Below are positions 17,206 through 30,667 of a stretch of 64,000 nt of DNA, in pieces. Position 1 is the stretch's first letter. Every line of letters starts with the position of its first letter. The notes beneath the pieces were generated by a model, which was given only the letters and a program-made list of their open reading frames with translations, had not been told where the DNA came from and ran no database searches. This DNA is from Mactromeris polynyma (taxonomy: Eukaryota; Mollusca; Bivalvia; Venerida; Mactridae). The DNA lies in assembly GCA_032209605.1 (NCBI GenBank), contig JASFXZ010000003.1, forward strand, positions 33,630,762 to 33,694,761. The letters run 5' to 3'. Both the position numbers and the translations under genes were made by a program.

Positions 17206-20200
17206 ATTGTTTCACGTTACATTCCATGTTGCTGAACATTTTACGTATTGAGAAGAATCTGCATAGGTTCCTGGTAACTTAGATATATACATTCATTATA
17301 TTTTCTGACTAAAATGTATTTATACTAACATGAATGTTTTCGTTAATGGATTTGTTACTTCAATCTAATTCTAGTGAGCTATTATTCTGTCCATACTAGT
17401 CTTAATGTAGAATTTTATTGTCTCCGTTCATATGTATATCCTCAATATTTGGCTAGATTTCACAGATTTTGTAATGTACTTCAAACTTTATAAATTTTAA
17501 CTCAGCAAATTGCGTGAGTAGCGGTCCATGGAAAATGCATGAGCGCTTTCGTTTCGTCCTAGAGGGCACCATACGCAATGTATTATTCATTTTATATCGC
17601 ACGCTTTAAATGGGTTCGCATCGTAATACACGTTTTACTTGAAAATTCGGCGATAATCCGAAGAAATTGCGAATAATCAGTAGAGACATTGTTTTAACAG
17701 AATTGTCATCACAAATGTCTGTAGCCGTGAGTATGAGCGGGTTTCGTCTGCTGTTTTACGACAAGTGTCCCATTACGCACTATCGCCTTTTGACACGTCA
17801 GAATTATTCCGTTAAATCGAGTTTTTTTCACAAAACATACGGCATATAACACTTAAAGAGCATGGAAATGGATTCTTCATGATTTCGATCAATTTTACAG
17901 CCCAACGTGTTGTTTCCAGTCCGCACATTCATATTTGAGGTCGGCTGCTGTCATGTCCTACGCGCCAATAGTCGCGCTCGGGACATTTTAACGCTGTAGC
18001 GCAAATTTGCGTCAATTCATTCTTTAAATATCGGTCACAAAATCGAATTACAATCAGAAATGCAGCCCATATTGATCCCTCGGGATTACAGGACCACAAA
18101 ATGCTTTGCTTCAAGTGTGTCATTTATTCTTACTAATGGATCCGGTATCGTTAATTTCTTATTAATATCTCATAATCAAAATAGATGAAATAATATCGCT
18201 TTGTAATATTATTAGATTACCGGAAATGATAGAGTGTTATTTTGTACAAAGAGCTTGACGCTTGGTGTTTGAACTGAAAGCGACGGCGTAGAAATGGTTG
18301 GTCCTGGGTCACCGCGCTATTGTGAATATTTGTCACTTGTTACAATTATTCATTAATGTATTGAATTAAGTTTTGAACGTGGATTATTTGATGCATTTTC
18401 AGACGCCAAGACAGGAATATAAAGAGAATGTGATATCTCTCGAAAATATTAGAATCCCAGCTGAATACCGAACATTGTATGACAAAATGCTTTTTACTAA
18501 CTTCAGATAAAATGAGTTAAGCCGACAATCCGCGTTGTTAGCAACATTTCTGCTTTAATTGTTTGGATTAAAAGTACTCTTTCGTGTGTCCTTTCCTGAT
18601 GTGGATCATGAACTGATTTTGAGACCAAACACAGTTGCAGTTATATACTGGTAAAAAGTGCCAACCCGCTGCTACTATTTCACATAATTTCTAAATAAAC
18701 TACTGGATTCAACTTCAACTTGATTTTATTTGCAGCAAGCTTTAATATTTAAATGAATTGATCTATGCCGGAAAAATTCGATTTAAAATTGTCGAAATTC
18801 AAGATGGCGGGTTAACTCTTGACCAGTATATATTACAGAATTTGTCATTTACATATACATGTTATTTCATACTTGTTTTGTCATATTGTGATAATTGAAA
18901 TGTTGTTTATTAAATATACTAAATGCTGACCACAGATTATTTCCCTTTATTTCCCATCTAGAGTTATCTCCCTTTGTCCCAACTATATATACTACCGTGT
19001 AGAAAAGGGAAACTTGTGACAATCTCCTGTGATGCTGACGTATTACAAACATATTGATACTGCATGAACGTATTTTGATGTTGAATGTACTTGTACAAAC
19101 AAACAGATTGTTTATATAAAATGTTAAGCAGACTCTAAACCGAATACATGTACTACAGTAACAACTCAGTAAGGTTGATTAAAGAGCGTAAACAATGAAG
19201 CAGTGAAAATGGACTAGCAATTTGTTTTCATAATGTTGTGGTGGTCTTATTATTGATGTGTAGGTCCGTTCCGATACGACCGGTTGGTGAGCCACCACCT
19301 TAGTTAAAGAACTGTGTGGTCGTGTGTACCTTCGTAGTTCCCGGCATTAAACGAAATGAATCGGAAAGTAAATATGCTCAGAAAAAGAGCTGTCAGAAAT
19401 GAATAACCTTTTATCTAGGGGGGATATTATGATAAATAAACACTACTTTTATTAGTATATGTAGAAAACCGATCCCTGTCATTGTATTACAAAGTGTAGG
19501 TAATATTACTGTACCCATAATTCACTCGGAATAAATCCTGTATTTTCAGGAATGCGAATCTACGAAATATTTGCCCTTGAACGTTTAATTTCACTTCACA
19601 GCATTATAAAGTTCAGTTAAAATAAATTCATTTAATTCCCCATTTCAATTTCATACACACCCTTCTCGCCTCATCGTTAAGATTATTTATTCGTAATTTC
19701 ATTTTATCTCGGTTACTTAGCAACGCGTATGTCAACAAAAATCTAACTGTAGCTTGCCATATTTTTGCGCTGTTTCATTTTCGATATAAAATCTAAAAAT
19801 CTGGTATTATAGTCAGACGTCAGAATCATCTTTCATGAAATTTTGAAAATGATACTTTCTGTTATATGAAATCAGACAAAATCGTCTCTTTCATCTTGTT
19901 ATTGTTATTATGATATAAAGAAATCGGAAATATCCCATATTTTAAGTCAATTACAAACACTGAGGGGATTTCACTTAATACAACAGGGAACATATTAATA
20001 TCGCAGCTTTTATAATTTTACAATATTTTAGATACACTATTAGATTAAGTGAAATCTGGCTGTATGGAATAATTACCCAAGAATCCGAATCCAATTATTA
20101 CCTGATAATATCAAAATTACAAAAGCAAACATTGTAACTATATTTCTATTCTTTGCGAGTCCTCAGCCCATTAAATCATCTATGCACGTTAATTGATTGA

Positions 20201-20738
20201 GCCACAATGAATCAAAATCGAATCCCTGTTGGTTTGTGGACCTCGTCGTATTTTAATCTCATTTCCTTTGCAAATCTCTGTAAAACATTCAAATTAATTT
20301 ATACAGAAGTGGTTTATTGTTTGGTGTGAATTGACATGGAAATCTGTCGTCATTTACGCTACTTGCATCTTTTATACCTGAGCGGAACTTTGCTGTATCA
20401 ATTTACCTGATCTAAACTTTAGGAGTAGCTATGGAAATGAGAAGACACTGATATTATCTGTACAAAATACAAAGGAAGATTCGTATTATGGTTATAGCAC
20501 TTAATATGATTATGTTTAGATTTGACGACAATTTCAGGTATTATATGAATCACTTTGTGTACAATATGGTGATTCCATCTTTGTGATGATTCTTCATGTC
20601 ATTACATGTATCTAGGAGGTCTTTTTACTGAGGAGACAACTACATCGTTTGAACCGCAAAGCGCTAATATAACTAAACTGTTTTATGACACAACAATTTG
20701 CCTCGGTACAGCAGACTCTATTTACTATTCAATGTAGT
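17206..20738. other. Intergenic, no gene recognised
   Basis: AT-rich, with short ORFs lacking family motifs or splice context. Apart from the eroded MITE at 19.2 kb nothing structured was seen. The 17.5-18.5 kb part is richer in CG dinucleotides than its surroundings. Confidence 0.5.
19153..19265. mobile_element. MITE family I, eroded copy
   Basis: Contains CAGTAACAACTCAGTAA, GGTTGATTAAAGAGCGTAAA, GTGAAAATGGACT and GTGGTGGTCTTATTATTGA in the same order as intact copies, but with many changes and no clear right terminus. Confidence 0.6.
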
Positions 20739-21288
20739 GTAAGGTGGGGCAAAACGCCCATATTAAGCAATATTTACGATACAATACATGTAATAACCAT
20801 CAGTTCGATTAAGACATAACTGGCTATGCGAGTTTGCACGAGACCTATACATTTATAACATATTTGACGCGAGATACAAAACGAGATGAAGCTCAATAAA
20901 TTGAACATAACTTCATTGATGTTTGCCTTTTTGTCCCATGTTTTGATAAGGGGCAATAACCTCTAAACATTATATATTTACAAATAACTTCTGTAAGCAC
21001 TGCATAAATACCGTCAAACAAACGCACGAATGGCAAAATTCGAGAATACAAGGTGTACGAGGCAATACTAACATATTAAATAATCAGCGTTAACAGCGTT
21101 AAATAGTGTAAAATAACAAAAATGAGAATTAAAAACTTACATTTGAAGATACATGTTTAAATTTTTGCGGTATTCACACCTGCGTAAGACGTCACAAAAA
21201 GAATATCGCGCGGCACGGTAAATATAACAATGTCAGAATTTTTACGCGTAGGCCTTTTACCTCGTATGGGCTCTTTGCCCCACCTTAC
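20739..21288. mobile_element. 550-bp element with GTAAGGTGGGGCAAA inverted ends
   Basis: Left end GTAAGGTGGGGCAAAACGCC and right end, reversed, GTAAGGTGGGGCAAAGAGCC, then CATA on both, so about 24 bp of near-perfect inverted repeat. The interior is AT-rich with no convincing transposase. It is probably a non-autonomous DNA transposon. Target duplication is unclear, so no superfamily is assigned. Confidence 0.75.
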
Positions 21289-24200
21289 CTTACTGTTATA
21301 ATGGATGGAAATAAAAGAAACACATGGTAGTTATCTCCGATTTAAAACTATGATCGTTATTTAATGATATAACTACGCATTGAATGCTATATTTGGCAAA
21401 CCATTCATCTTCGTTTAAAATAACCGGACATCAACCGCTACCGCTAGATTGAAGGTCAATGATTCGAACCTCGTTTGAGACGTACGTTCTCCATCACAAT
21501 GTGCAGACGATAATACATCCACAGTCTAAGTCTTCTACCTCTGTGTCATATAGAGAAGTTGTCGGTTTCTGACTGAAGCACAGGGTTGTACTGGTAGGTA
21601 ACGCAGGGACATTGGTAACATAGGAACAGTGTCTTCTACACGCCACTGAAGGAAACATTACTCGCATCGTTTTCATGTATTTCTAATTGTATTTTTAATA
21701 ATAACGCTTTGTCAATTTATCAATTGTGCGCACTAAAGACAAACAATTCCGTTCAGTTATCAATAACAATTACCTAAGTGATTCCCAATCATGTGGTATT
21801 AAGAACAAATGATGATTGAATTTCATCACTTGGTGTTATGTTCATAACGGTATTGTCTATAAATGCATGGAACAAGCAGTAACTCAAACGTTTGACGTGA
21901 GTCGCACTAGCAATTAGTACATGTATCGCGGTATGTATCTTATAAAACATAATACTGGACGAAGTTCCTTTAATAATACAGATTTACGTCTATTGATGTT
22001 CATTTGGTACCTGAGCTAAGTGCGTTCTATTTGTTTATACCACTTCAGGATCGGTCGGTCCGCGAGAAACGGTTACTCAGAGCAATTATAGTGTTTATTG
22101 TCAACAAATTGCTTAAATAAACCTCAACAACATAATAAACAAACCGTATTTTAAACATTAAACCGCGCAATTTAGAGTTACTTCAGCAAAAAATAGAGTG
22201 AAAAATAAGTGATCGCGGTGTGTGATTGGAAATTATTGTGCAAACGATACAGGAGAAATTGCGCCCATATATACTGCAATAGGTAAATTGGAAAATGTTT
22301 CAATTTACGAATGCCTGTTTATGCGTCACCATGGGAACATTAACCTTCATTGGGGCCATAATGTCATCAGTACCCTGACTTTTACTTGTTCTTATATGTT
22401 AGTAAACCTATCCTTTACCAATATTCCGCTTTTATGTCACGGTTTCATACTGTGCTATGCACACGTAGGATGTGATTCTAACAACATTTGTGTGTTTGCT
22501 TAGCGCAATAACATTAAATCTCACATTGATTGGTATAAAACAATGCATATTTTATGGTGTGCATATGTTATGTTGTTGGCAGTCCTATATCGCCGAACAC
22601 AAAGATGGAAAATACACGAGGCTTCTTTTATTGGTCAACTATGCGTTATTTGTAATTCATTGTAAAACATAGTCAATGCAAGCATCAATTGAAATCAAAC
22701 ATAGTTCTACTAGCATCATTAAATTCATTTACGCTAGCATTGACGTCTTTTTGATGGTTAGTATTTCTATAATTTTGTGTTTTAGCTGTATGTTTAATTT
22801 CCATTTTCCCGCGCAATTCCTTACCTTGATATAGTGTTCATGTTATTTTATCCCCCTTTTTGCATATTGTTGAAGCTGTCTTGACTTGTCTTGTGATGTA
22901 TTCCATCCATTAAATCACCCTTGTGTGTCCTCATTGTTTGGCCAAGCCGTTCCTTGCGCCCCTGTTCCCTTGCGTATTTGCCCTTGCACCTCCACACATG
23001 TCTGACGTTTTATGGACTGTCGTTTCCCAGAGGGCTGTGTAGGTAGGCATTGTCTTATGTATGTGGCGTTCCCTGTAGCAACTCATTCTCTCTTATAGGT
23101 ATGTCATGAAAACATAAGTAGTTCAGCTATTTATGTCAAACAGTACAGCTATTATTGTCACCCATCCCTCAGAATTTTGCGCATAAGTAGGTCTCTCAGT
23201 ACCTACTGATCAGGATGCTTTTAAACTCCTGAAACAAATTCAAGGCATTCTAAAATCGTCTCGGAGAACTGTTCCATTTCTCGGACGTGCATTTGTTATG
23301 AAGTTACATCACATTTGACTTAATAATGTTGGTCTAAGTTTACATGTAGGCAGGTTTCTCGGCAACTGAACCGAATATTTTAACTTCACTTCGTTAAAAA
23401 TGAGTGTATAGAGCCATTTTCTGCTCATTGCTTTCCTAGAAATGAGGCATATGCAGAAAATGTTCCAAAAAAGTTAACAAGTTATGCCCTTTAGTATAAT
23501 GTGTTTAGATTGATTCAGACCGGAAGTTTTCTCTAGTAAGTACTGACATCTACTCGAAATATAGTGTCTATGAATAATAAAATTATTATCAACCACGCGA
23601 CGCTTACGAAGTTTCACTTACTGTCAAATAAAAAAATTAAAAAAATGGAGCCATCAGCAGCAATCAAACATCAGCGATTACTGTATTATCAACGCCACGT
23701 CCATATTACATGAATAAATTCATACTTTCGTTAACATTTCAGAATCAAATTAAATCAAATAAATTTTAATTTGGCATCGACCACCATGCTCTCCAGACTT
23801 CACTGTCTCTCTCCCAATTACAGCGTTTTTGCGCATGCGTCATGCTTCGTAAGTCCGTCTGCTTCTCGTTCGAATGATCTCAGTCGCCGGGACGCTTTCT
23901 TCAAGCATAATAAACGAGGAGTTCCAAATGGCACATTTATGGAGAAAAAAGAGAACAAAATACACACAATTGATTACAAGTGCCTGGCCTCGCTGCTCAT
24001 TTATATTCCGTCGATCGATTGTATTAAACTTTCCACCGACTTCTTATTCTAATTCTATATAAAATGTGTAGGCTCTGTGTTATGTTATCGAGTAAATCGG
24101 ATTATAAACTGACATTTTTAAAGACAAATTTGTTATAATTTAATTTGGATAATATCTGGATAACAATATAATCTAATATTAAGAATTACGGCTCGGGGAA

Positions 24201-25014
24201 GCGTAACTTGCGCATCCATCAGATTCCATGGACCGTATTAGAACACACTTAAGCCAAAAATTCCCTGTAATTGATATTTCTTCATTGGATAGAATTGGTC
24301 GCTGGAATGAAGATATATATTGAATAATGAGTCAGTTTATAGCAGACGAAACGAACATTGCTTCCTATCAATATGTTATCTCGGATGTTTGTGATGATGT
24401 TTTGTATCTGAACGCACCATTTTGCCCAGCTAATTTTTCAAATACATATACTAACACTTGCAATTATTTTCGAGAATACATGAAATTGTCAATAATAATT
24501 AGTGTAATGTGACGCATGACCATTAAACCTTTTTCTGAAAAAAAAGACTCATAATATAAAAATACGCATGGAAAATACCCCTGTTATATATTCCTCTGAA
24601 ATGAACTTTGCATAAAAATAATAAACCGTTGGAAAGAGACCGCTTATGAACAGAGCTAAATGTTCTGTGTAAGGTTGGTCCTCACCGACAGGTTACACAT
24701 CATATATACAATATATTAAAACACATTTTGAAACAACATTATTGGGAAGATATATAATTTTGTATTTCTGCCTGAACGAGATCTCGTGTCTCTCGCTAAC
24801 ACCATTTACAGCCACTTGTGTTTATTTAAAGTATTACATGTTATCCGGGTTTATATGATACTCGTTTATTTACGGGTATAAAACAATACATAATATTTAT
24901 TATATATACGTGAATTTGAAAAAAAATATTTGAAATACAATATGTCTCGACGTCTTCTGTAAGTGTACCTGTTCTAGACCATAACATTCCTTAGCTGTTG
25001 CTTGTAAAGTTATA
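21289..25014. other. Intergenic, no gene recognised
   Basis: No supported coding region. Near 21425-21480 a tRNA-like GATTCGAACCTCG (B-box-like) may mark a decayed SINE. A GC-richer, CT-biased stretch lies at 22.85-23.1 kb without a recognisable identity. Confidence 0.45.
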
Positions 25015-25016
25015 TA

Positions 25017-25500
25017 CAGTAATACCTCGATAATAAGACCACCCTTGTAACCCTTGAACATTGGTCTTGTTGCTGAGGTGGTCTTAACATTGAGGTTGAA
25101 CAAAGAGCAAAACAGTTAAAATGGACTTGAAAATTGTGTTCTTATTATTGAGGTGTTCGTATTATTGAGATGGTCTTATTATTGAGGTGGTCTTATTATT
25201 GAGGTGGTCTTATTATTGAGGTGGTCTTATTATTGAAGTGGTCTTATTATTGAGGTGGTCTTATTATTGAGATGGACTTATTATTGAGATGGTCTTATTA
25301 TTGAGGTGGTCTTATTATTGAGGTGGTCTTATTATTGAGGTGGTCTTATTATTGAGGTGGTATTATTATTGAGATGGTCTTATTATTGAGGTGGTCTTAT
25401 TATTGAGGTGGTCTTATTATTGAGGTGGTATTATTATTGAGGTGGTCTTATTATTGAGGTGGTCTTATTATTGAGGTGGTCTTCACGTCAGGTTTTACTG
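25017..25500. mobile_element. MITE family I copy enlarged by an internal 17-bp array
   Basis: Termini CAGTAATACCTCGATAATAA and GTCAGGTTTTACTG with TA on both sides (25015-25016, 25501-25502). The left 120 bp match the other copies, but the right subterminal part is expanded, making the element 484 bp instead of about 170. Confidence 0.9.
25142..25486. repeat. 17-bp minisatellite TTATTATTGAGGTGGTC, about 20 copies
   Basis: Tandem copies of a 17-bp unit with scattered G/A and C/A variants (GAGATGGTC, GAGGTGGTA). The unit is the native subterminal motif of the surrounding transposon, so the array arose inside the element. Confidence 0.95.
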
Positions 25501-25502
25501 TA

Positions 25503-27960
25503 TTACGTAATATTATGATTAATACACATTGAATGTCTTTTATGTAGACAAGATAGTGTACTCACGTATATGTCTTAAATAAAATTATGTTCTATTCAGC
25601 TGTACATCCAGGTTGTTGAGCACGTATACTAGACAAAACAGCTGACCACTGATTTAGATTTTTTGAAAATCATCATTTTAATAATATTACTATGGCAAAG
25701 CGAACTGAAACGACGAAGTGATTTTGACAGGAAATACGTCATATTTTTTTCAATAGTTCAATTCCATTCAAATCATAATTGTGAAATCTCTGGCAAACAA
25801 AATCAACAAAAGACTGTATCCAGTCGCTTCAGACCAAGCGTAAAGTTAAAATTCTTGAATCCATTTTACTTCATTACTTATGTAAAAAAAACGTCACAGT
25901 GTTAATCTTGAGCTCAATATGACAAATAACAATAAATGTATTGAAACAATAATTAGTCACCGTGTTTACAGGATATATACAGCACACATATATAACCAAT
26001 ACAAAAAGTAATATTTGGTAGATCTATGTCGATACTTAGAGATAAAACAATATAAAATACGTATAATCCTTCAAGAAAAAGAAGCCATATTTCAACTTTA
26101 TAAATTGCCCAGTAGTAATTGTTTTCGAATAAACTCTGACATTTAGCTTAAGAAAAAAATGACCAAACAGACCCACAGTGAGAATATTAAAGCGACAATT
26201 AGAATCATTTCTTATTGTCTGGAATTTATCTTCCACATTTTATTCATGAAGGCGAAGAACTTTCTCCTCTGATTCTATCTGAACCCAACTGAGGGTAATA
26301 CTTTCATTTCACAGAGGTGAATTTTTACATCATAAGATGCTTGTTTATTGTGTTAACTCCACCATTCCACTATAAATCGAAAGCTCCCTTTCCCATCTTC
26401 AATTTATCCTTGTTTGGGGAATTGAAAAGAACATTTTATGCATTTTAAGTGGTATAAACAGGACTCAACTGTGAGAAAATTTCTCAAACTGCATTAAAGA
26501 AGAATTAACCTAACTTAGAAGATCTTAAATTATCTCATTAGCACTCATATCCCGCGCATTAAGAGTTTTAATTTCCAAATCGCCTTATATCTCGCGGAGG
26601 AATCACGTGGTTCGAGACTTCATGCCTCGATTTGGTCATAAACACGCCAATAATGGCAGGAAAAGCCGGTTGAGATTTATCTCCGGATAGCGTTAAATGA
26701 GGGGGAAATCACTGTTTACATGGCTTTAAATCTTTCTGAGTTTGTTTCTACATTAATGAGTCGTAACATTATTCCTGTATCGCAGTTGAAGTCTATAAAG
26801 TATAGGCAGTTAACCGGAATTGAGAAACAATTTCATTAATAATTAAGACAAATTTTGCGATGGGTTATTCCGGGACAAAATTAAGCTGTCTAACGTTGTT
26901 AGAGTTTGAATAGTTATAAATAATTCTAATATAGGAGACAAATACAATTACTTTCATGTGCGTTTAATAAATTATTGTCGTAATACTGGTCTGTTGATGG
27001 GTCCATTATCAAATCGAAGGTGGAAAATTTGTCAAATTCCGTTACTGGCCCCCAATTAAAGTCATTTATTTAGTTATTTCTTGGAGCTCTGGGAGATCTA
27101 GTGTTTTTCAATTCAATTAATCTTGGTCCAGCAATTGTTTTAATTAGGTTATCAAACTGCGCATGCGTCTAGTTGTCAATGGTTACCCCTGGGAAACGTC
27201 AATTGTCATCTGTCTCCTCAATGATGCTCCACAGACCCGCGATAAATACCATGTACATAATGAACTTAGGGTCATTCTCAAACAGTGCCTTCTATAATTT
27301 AGTAATGTGTACTTCAAAATAATGCGTCTTTTTATCTAGTTTCTTGTGACAAAATACTGGATCAAATTACACGAGGAGAACGCTATACTGAATCTTAACT
27401 GACAATAAACGCTTCTCAGACACATTTGTATGATTTTAATTAGTTTACGTCTAATTGATTGCCTCTGAAATATTGAATTTTGAATTTAAAAACCCAATAT
27501 CGAAAATCAAAGTTGAATGAACATGAGCACTGAATTCCAAGATTATCATATTTAAAATATCATTCATGAAAGAAATATCAATGAATGGACTACTGGTGTA
27601 GTAGATCGCCTTTGTCGGACTCATCAACATTTGTAAACAAGTCGACAGTAATTGAAATAGTAGTCGTCTTTCCACGGATCATATATTCTAAGAAAGGTTA
27701 CTGATGCAGGAAGCATAAACGAAACCAAACTGAATATTTCGCGTCCATGTTTTGGATAGGGTCATCATTACAACTACTAGATAAGAACTTTAGCCGTATC
27801 ATGTGTTACCGTTCCTTGCTTTAAGCGTACTCGAAGCAATGAGTTTGATATGCACTGGTTTCGATGAATCTTATTATGTAGTTGTAAAATTAAAGTATTT
27901 TATGAAATAGTCTCATTGGACCTCATTCTTACCGAACATACTTTAACAAATGCACGTACA
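25503..27960. other. Intergenic, possible conserved regulatory block at 26.5-27.2 kb
   Basis: No ORF of note. The part 26520-27240 has low repeat content and many ATTA/TAATTA homeodomain-type motifs amid GC-richer patches (TATCTCGCGGAGGAATCACG, CTCCGGATAGCG), a texture common in conserved non-coding DNA near developmental genes. This is inference only. Confidence 0.25.
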
Positions 27961-28121
27961 CAGTAAAACCTCAATAATATGACCACCCTTGGGACCCTTG
28001 AAAACTGGTCTTAATATTGAGGTTGAATAAAAGGAAAAACAGTGAAAATGAACTTAAATATTGTGTTAATTATTTTGAGGTGGTCTTATTATTGAGGTGG
28101 TCTTTACGTGAGGTTTTACTG
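27961..28121. mobile_element. MITE family I copy
   Basis: 161 bp from CAGTAAAACCTCAATAATAT to GTGAGGTTTTACTG. Flanks are CA and TG rather than TA/TA. The internal order matches the family. Confidence 0.88.
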
Positions 28122-28414
28122 TGCATGTAAGTTTTATTCAGGTTGGTAATTGAAATGTGGTGTATGAACATATGGCTGAGTTTTACTATTAAGTATTATA
28201 CGTATAGATATAGTCGACAAAATGATAGGTTCGTATAATTATTAGAAAAATTAAAATATATTTATTTCTTATATAAAACTATTTAATGACACACAATTTA
28301 TTTTTAATTTAATTGGTTAATATATTAGATGTCTGATTTATTCACCACGTGTTCTAGTTGCTCTTCAATGCATTGCTTATTCTCTGTTATAACCCTGAAC
28401 GGTCGTCGTTATAT

Positions 28415-28580
28415 ATGCGCATTATCAGGATACCTAGGCTTAGTAGTCGATGGGTATAGGGCCTGAATCCTGATCCGAAGGCCATTGGTCCGAGTCCCGT
28501 GATTTTCTGTGACTTCTGAATCAGGCGCGAGTAGTGGTTAGGAACAAGGAAGCAGTCATCAAGAGTGATTAGTATAAGTT
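28415..28580 (+). mobile_element. tRNA-headed SINE-like copy 5
   Basis: B-box-like GGTCCGAGTCC at 28487-28497, about 65 bp after an A-box-like TAGGCTTAGTAGTCGATGG, followed by GTGGTTAGGAACAAGGAAG, which resembles the GGGGACAAGGAACAGGTTAG of copy 2. Confidence 0.5.
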
Positions 28581-28581
28581 G

Positions 28582-30244
28582 TAACAACTTGTTTCACAAT
28601 CGATGTACACTAAATAAGTTTAACTAAAAGTTAAAACCAACATTCCGTTTTTTGCTTAGATATATCGAGTTAATTGCGATATCGACGTCATTGGACGAAT
28701 GTACGATTAGTTGACATTACGTCGTGAGAAAGACAAGCAGAACGGCAGACTGGTACTTAGTCTAGGTTTGACCATATACAAGTCCTTTATTGTCGATATT
28801 ATGGCTTTTATTTCATTAATGTCGTAGGATAAGTAATGTTACCATTTCTGTTGAAGGCTTTCATTTTATAAACACACCAATGATTACAAGCGCTGTGTCT
28901 TTAATTGGAGATAACATATTAATGCCTACATCGATGTTTGGGTATGTCCAAATGTGTAACCTCATTAAGGAAGGGCGTCCTTATTATACTCGTAGTATTA
29001 TTATAATTGTTATACGTAGATTTACTTAACGTAAATAAAGCAAAATCATCACTAAATTAACCCTTTCTGTATTACAAGTCACGACTGTCATTTTATTACA
29101 CAACATAACATATAGACTTACCTCTGTCTGTGTCTCCCTGTAATCAAATATTTGTTCAGACAATGTTGTTTAATCGTCAGAGAATCCTATCACGGTTTGA
29201 TATAGACTCCGCGGTGCTCTATCTGCAATAATACACGCGCGCTACTCGCAGTTATGAATTTTTCATAATAGCCGAGATAAAGTCAAGTTTCCCGGAAATG
29301 GTTATTCATCATTTAGTGCACTTGAATTTATTATTCTCTATTGATAAAGCACCAAACGCCAATTACGAGATCAGAAATTAAATTTGCCACAATAATTTAA
29401 TGTGTAGAATTTGTCCGCAGAATCCCAAAGTGGCTATAACGTACAATTTAGCGAAGTAATTGTGTAAGCGACGCGCGGCATGGGACGTAGTTCCCCCGGA
29501 ATGTGGCGGAGGACCATCGATGGATGTGTGATTAAATAAGCGGGGAGAGTGAAGTGTTATGGTATCAATCATGAAGTGGTCTGATTAGATTTTTTACACA
29601 TAACTGCCAACCATTTTGCTTAAAATTCTGACGAGTTTATTCCGGCTTAAAAGTCATGACCATCAGAGAGCACTTGTTTCTAATATATAACTTACTGATT
29701 GGGTTTTAGCATGTGAAATTGAATTACTTTGATATGGAAACACTGAAGATATTAACCGTAATATAGGGTTATATCCGAACATCGTGTTTGATTTGAATTT
29801 CAATCATTGATGCGATCAATAATCTCATTGTTTTAATGCTTTTTATTTTATGCCATAAATCTGTTTTACATAAATAAATTCAATTGTTCTAAAGTAGTAC
29901 TTGTAGTAAACCGTAATCTGCAGCCGTGACATCGCGTATACGCGCAATAGGTTTTGGATGTCACAAGTTGTTTAGGAAATGTAATCATGCAGGGCAGTTT
30001 AGCACAATGTATCGCGAGGTCTATGGTGGATGTTTAAAGTGGTATGCATTTAGTTTTCTTTCTCTTCTGAGAAGACTGTATGGTATTTGCAATCCAACTA
30101 GTCGCAATTCAATTTACAAAAAAACCTTCTTTTAGTTTACTATTGACGTGTTTCTAAACAGAAAGTAGCCGAAAGCTGGAACATATACGGTCCCTGTCGA
30201 AAAAATGGATTTTGACAAATCGGCAAGGATGTTCTAATTCACTG
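28582..30244. other. Intergenic, no gene recognised
   Basis: AT-rich with short patternless ORFs. A GC-richer patch near 29.2-29.6 kb (CGCGCGCTACTCGC, GCGACGCGCGGCATGGGACG) has no coding signal. Confidence 0.45.
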
Positions 30245-30246
30245 TA

Positions 30247-30429
30247 TAGTAATACCTCAATAATGCGACCACCTTTGAGATCCTGGTACTGAAAACTGGT
30301 CTTGTAATTGAGGTTGTCTTAATAGCGAGGTTGAATAAAGAGCAAAACAGTGAAGATGGACTTGAAAACTGTGTTCTTAATTTTGAGGTGGTCTTAATAT
30401 TGAGGTGGTCTTTATGTGAGGTTTTACTG
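30247..30429. mobile_element. MITE family I copy
   Basis: 183 bp from TAGTAATACCTCAATAATGC to GTGAGGTTTTACTG, flanked by TA at 30245-30246 and 30430-30431. The first base of the left terminus has changed from C to T. Confidence 0.88.
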
Positions 30430-30667
30430 TATATCATCACGATTATAAACAGGGAATGATATTTGGTTTTAATAATTTATACCAAAAATGTTTTTCATCC
30501 GCGTTTCATGTCAGAAATGGTCACTTTCAACATTTTATGCCTAGAATTCTTATTTGGCACCAACTTTTCTTCGAACAACGACATGAGTTAAATGTCTGTT
30601 TTGTTGCAAAGTATGTCATGTTCAGCGAAATAAAGAATATAAGCGTCAGCAAGAATGCCATTGTATT

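Noticed and set aside
16531..17282. Two overlapping ORFs of 234 and 247 codons
   Set aside because: Pure translation of a 75-bp minisatellite; no evidence of a gene around it.
22222..24062. Short ORFs of 60-93 codons as small genes
   Set aside because: No family motif, no splice partners, and AT-rich intergenic composition.
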